Source: Acidobacteriaceae bacterium
GTDB taxonomy: Bacteria; Acidobacteriota; Terriglobia; Terriglobales; Acidobacteriaceae
NCBI GenBank assembly: GCA_003156235.1
Contig: PMGP01000473.1
Location: 633-5,933 of the forward strand
Reading direction: 5' to 3'
Length of the DNA stretch: 5,301 nt
Part shown: in pieces, positions 4,585 through 5,301 of the stretch
Position numbering within the stretch: the first letter of the stretch is position 1
How the letters are laid out: each line of letters begins with the position of its first letter
Position numbers and translations under genes: made by a program
Notes under the pieces: model-generated
The model's input: the letters and a program-made list of their open reading frames with translations, nothing else
What the model was told of the DNA's origin: nothing
Databases searched by the model: none

Positions 4585-5017
4585 GATGAAAACCTCCCTT
4601 CCGAATCTCTGTCAGGAAATCCCTCGGCGTCAGCACATTGATTCCAAAACGCCTTGCTGTTGGCGCGAAGTCTTTCACGTTGTTCGTTACCACCACATCG
4701 GCTTGGCCATTGATGGCAACATCCAGAACCATGTCGTCGTTCTCGTCTAGAGAGAGCGGCCTGGGACTGGTCTTCACAAAAACCGGCGTGGCGATGGATT
4801 CCAAAGCGTCAATGACAGCTTCGACATCTTCCGGAGTTCTCCCGGAGGCTGCAATGTGCCCAGGACGCAAAGCCACATCCCGATACTCGCAAACCAGCTT
4901 GTAGTCCATCAACAACGTAAGCTTTTCGAGGAGCGCCAACCGGACAATCTCAGCAGCGGCTCCAGTGTTTGACCGAATTGCGCTGATGAAAGTCGCCGTG
5001 TCGAGAACAATCCTCAC
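4568..5017 (-). CDS. PIN-domain ribonuclease toxin (COG1569/TIGR00305-like)
   Basis: PIN-domain toxins are metal-dependent ribonucleases that cut tRNA or mRNA. The 149-residue product matches the 'toxin component, PIN family' group: VLDTATFISA at 4-13 (acidic D6), LVCEYRDVALRPGH (41-54; acidic E44), DENDDMVLDVAINGQADVVV (91-110; acidic D95/D96) and TNNVKDF (111-117), then the family ending FGINVLTPRDFL (124-135). The acidic triad is intact. At the fourth site the group often has Asn rather than Asp, as here (N113). The frame closes at 5030-5032, leaving GTG at 5017 as the only reasonable start. Its nearest ribosome-like sequence, AGGTG at 5031-5035, is 13 nt away. That site fits better to a small frame ending in a GTGA overlap with this start, which suggests translational coupling. 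The RHH antitoxin follows with a 17-nt overlap. Confidence 0.87.
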   Translation of the reverse strand: MRIVLDTATFISAIRSNTGAAAEIVRLALLEKLTLLMDYKLVCEYRDVALRPGHIAASGRTPEDVEAVIDALESIATPVFVKTSPRPLSLDENDDMVLDVAINGQADVVVTNNVKDFAPTARRFGINVLTPRDFLTEIRKGGFHHAGES

Positions 5018-5214
5018 ATCAGCATGGTATCACCTGTGACATCTATTGGCCACTCTGAGCGGCTCAAGTCGAGTTCCAGCCGCTTGACGTATGCGGCAAA
5101 CTGAAAACGTCCTATCCTATGCGCCTGAGCCAGGTTGCCGACTCTGGAAGCAAACAATCCTCTTGGCGCTCGCCATATAACGAGGCGATTTGCCAGGCGT
5201 CGCCAATGGTATAC
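5014..5214 (-). other. Small open frame coupled to the PIN toxin start (possible gene remnant or leader)
   Basis: On the minus strand a frame stays open for 66 codons from 5214 (after TGA at 5217-5215) and stops at TGA 5016-5014, overlapping the PIN toxin start as GTGA. Its C-terminal part includes FQFAAYVKRLELDLSRSEWP and ends in DTMLM. The only ATGs are the last few codons (5025 and 5019); a TTG at 5157 is preceded by AGAGGA with no spacing. AGGTG at 5031-5035 is 5 nt from the ATG at 5025, so even the three-codon frame M-L-M could deliver ribosomes to the toxin. I do not recognise the sequence. It may be a leader peptide, the 3' end of a frameshifted upstream gene, or chance. Confidence 0.3.
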
Positions 5215-5301
5215 TCACAAGGTCAGGCGCGTGCCTGCGCGCCATCCTTACTATCTCTGAGGTTCTCATGTCCGGCCATTCAAAATGGGCCACAATCAAG
5301 C
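5018..5301. other. Right-edge region without a firm gene
   Basis: These 284 bp lie upstream of the PIN toxin. I see the small coupled frame and the GC hairpin described separately. A second minus-strand frame (5299-5117, TTG start) runs off the edge, shows no recognisable domain and overlaps the first. No clear -35/-10 pair for the PIN toxin was found. Confidence 0.5.
5226..5243. other. GC-only hairpin at the right end of the window
   Basis: GGCGCG-TGCCTG-CGCGCC is a perfect 6-bp all-GC stem with a 6-nt loop. No U-tract follows on either strand, so it is not a standard terminator. It lies upstream of the PIN toxin and could be part of its control region or of an unseen gene's end. Confidence 0.4.

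Noticed and set aside
4283..4750. Plus-strand open frame across the RHH antitoxin and PIN toxin
   Set aside because: It crosses two well-supported minus-strand genes and its translation has no recognisable motif.
5117..5299. Minus-strand 60-codon frame starting with TTG at the window edge
   Set aside because: It has no recognisable domain and no visible ribosome site, it overlaps the frame coupled to the PIN toxin, and its true 5' side is outside the window.

Overview
The window is ordinary chromosomal sequence from a moderately GC-rich, free-living bacterium. It looks most like the Acidobacteriota (Terriglobia/Koribacter-like). The reasons are the GroES sequence type and the heptad TCAGTGA-type intergenic repeats, which I recall as common in those genomes. 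That assignment is an inference from recall, not from a search.

Region by region: (1) At 1-697, on the minus strand, lies the start of a groESL chaperonin operon. It has a sigma70-type promoter (669-697), a slightly degenerate CIRCE operator for the repressor HrcA just downstream of the -10 (643-669), groES (501-190) and the first eight codons of groEL (26-1). Between groES and groEL sits an unusual block of 7-bp repeats in both orientations, forming an inverted repeat of about 33 bp per arm. (2) At 811-2495, on the plus strand, an exported two-domain protein (carboxypeptidase-regulatory-like fold plus DUF1566) is followed 41 bp later by a short-chain dehydrogenase carrying the Arg-containing nucleotide motif of pteridine reductases. 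(3) At 2592-3318, on the plus strand, is a HigBA-type toxin-antitoxin pair (Gp49-like toxin, XRE antitoxin) joined by an ATGA overlap, with a perfect palindrome on a candidate -10 just upstream. (4) At 5017-3363, on the minus strand, three genes are closely packed: a PIN-domain toxin, a HicB-type ribbon-helix-helix antitoxin overlapping it by 17 nt, and, 25 nt further, a CpsB/YwqE-type PHP-fold tyrosine phosphatase. The two TA units converge on each other with the phosphatase between them. (5) From 5018 to the right edge no gene can be assigned firmly; an open frame there ends in a GTGA overlap with the toxin start.

Functionally the window combines a heat-shock operon, a small envelope/redox gene pair and two different type II toxin-antitoxin modules, one apparently read through into a polysaccharide-control phosphatase. 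I see no CRISPR array, insertion sequence, tRNA or rRNA. No clearly new system can be demonstrated. The best leads are the heptad repeat block inside groESL, the PIN/RHH/CpsB gene order, and the small frame coupled to the PIN toxin.
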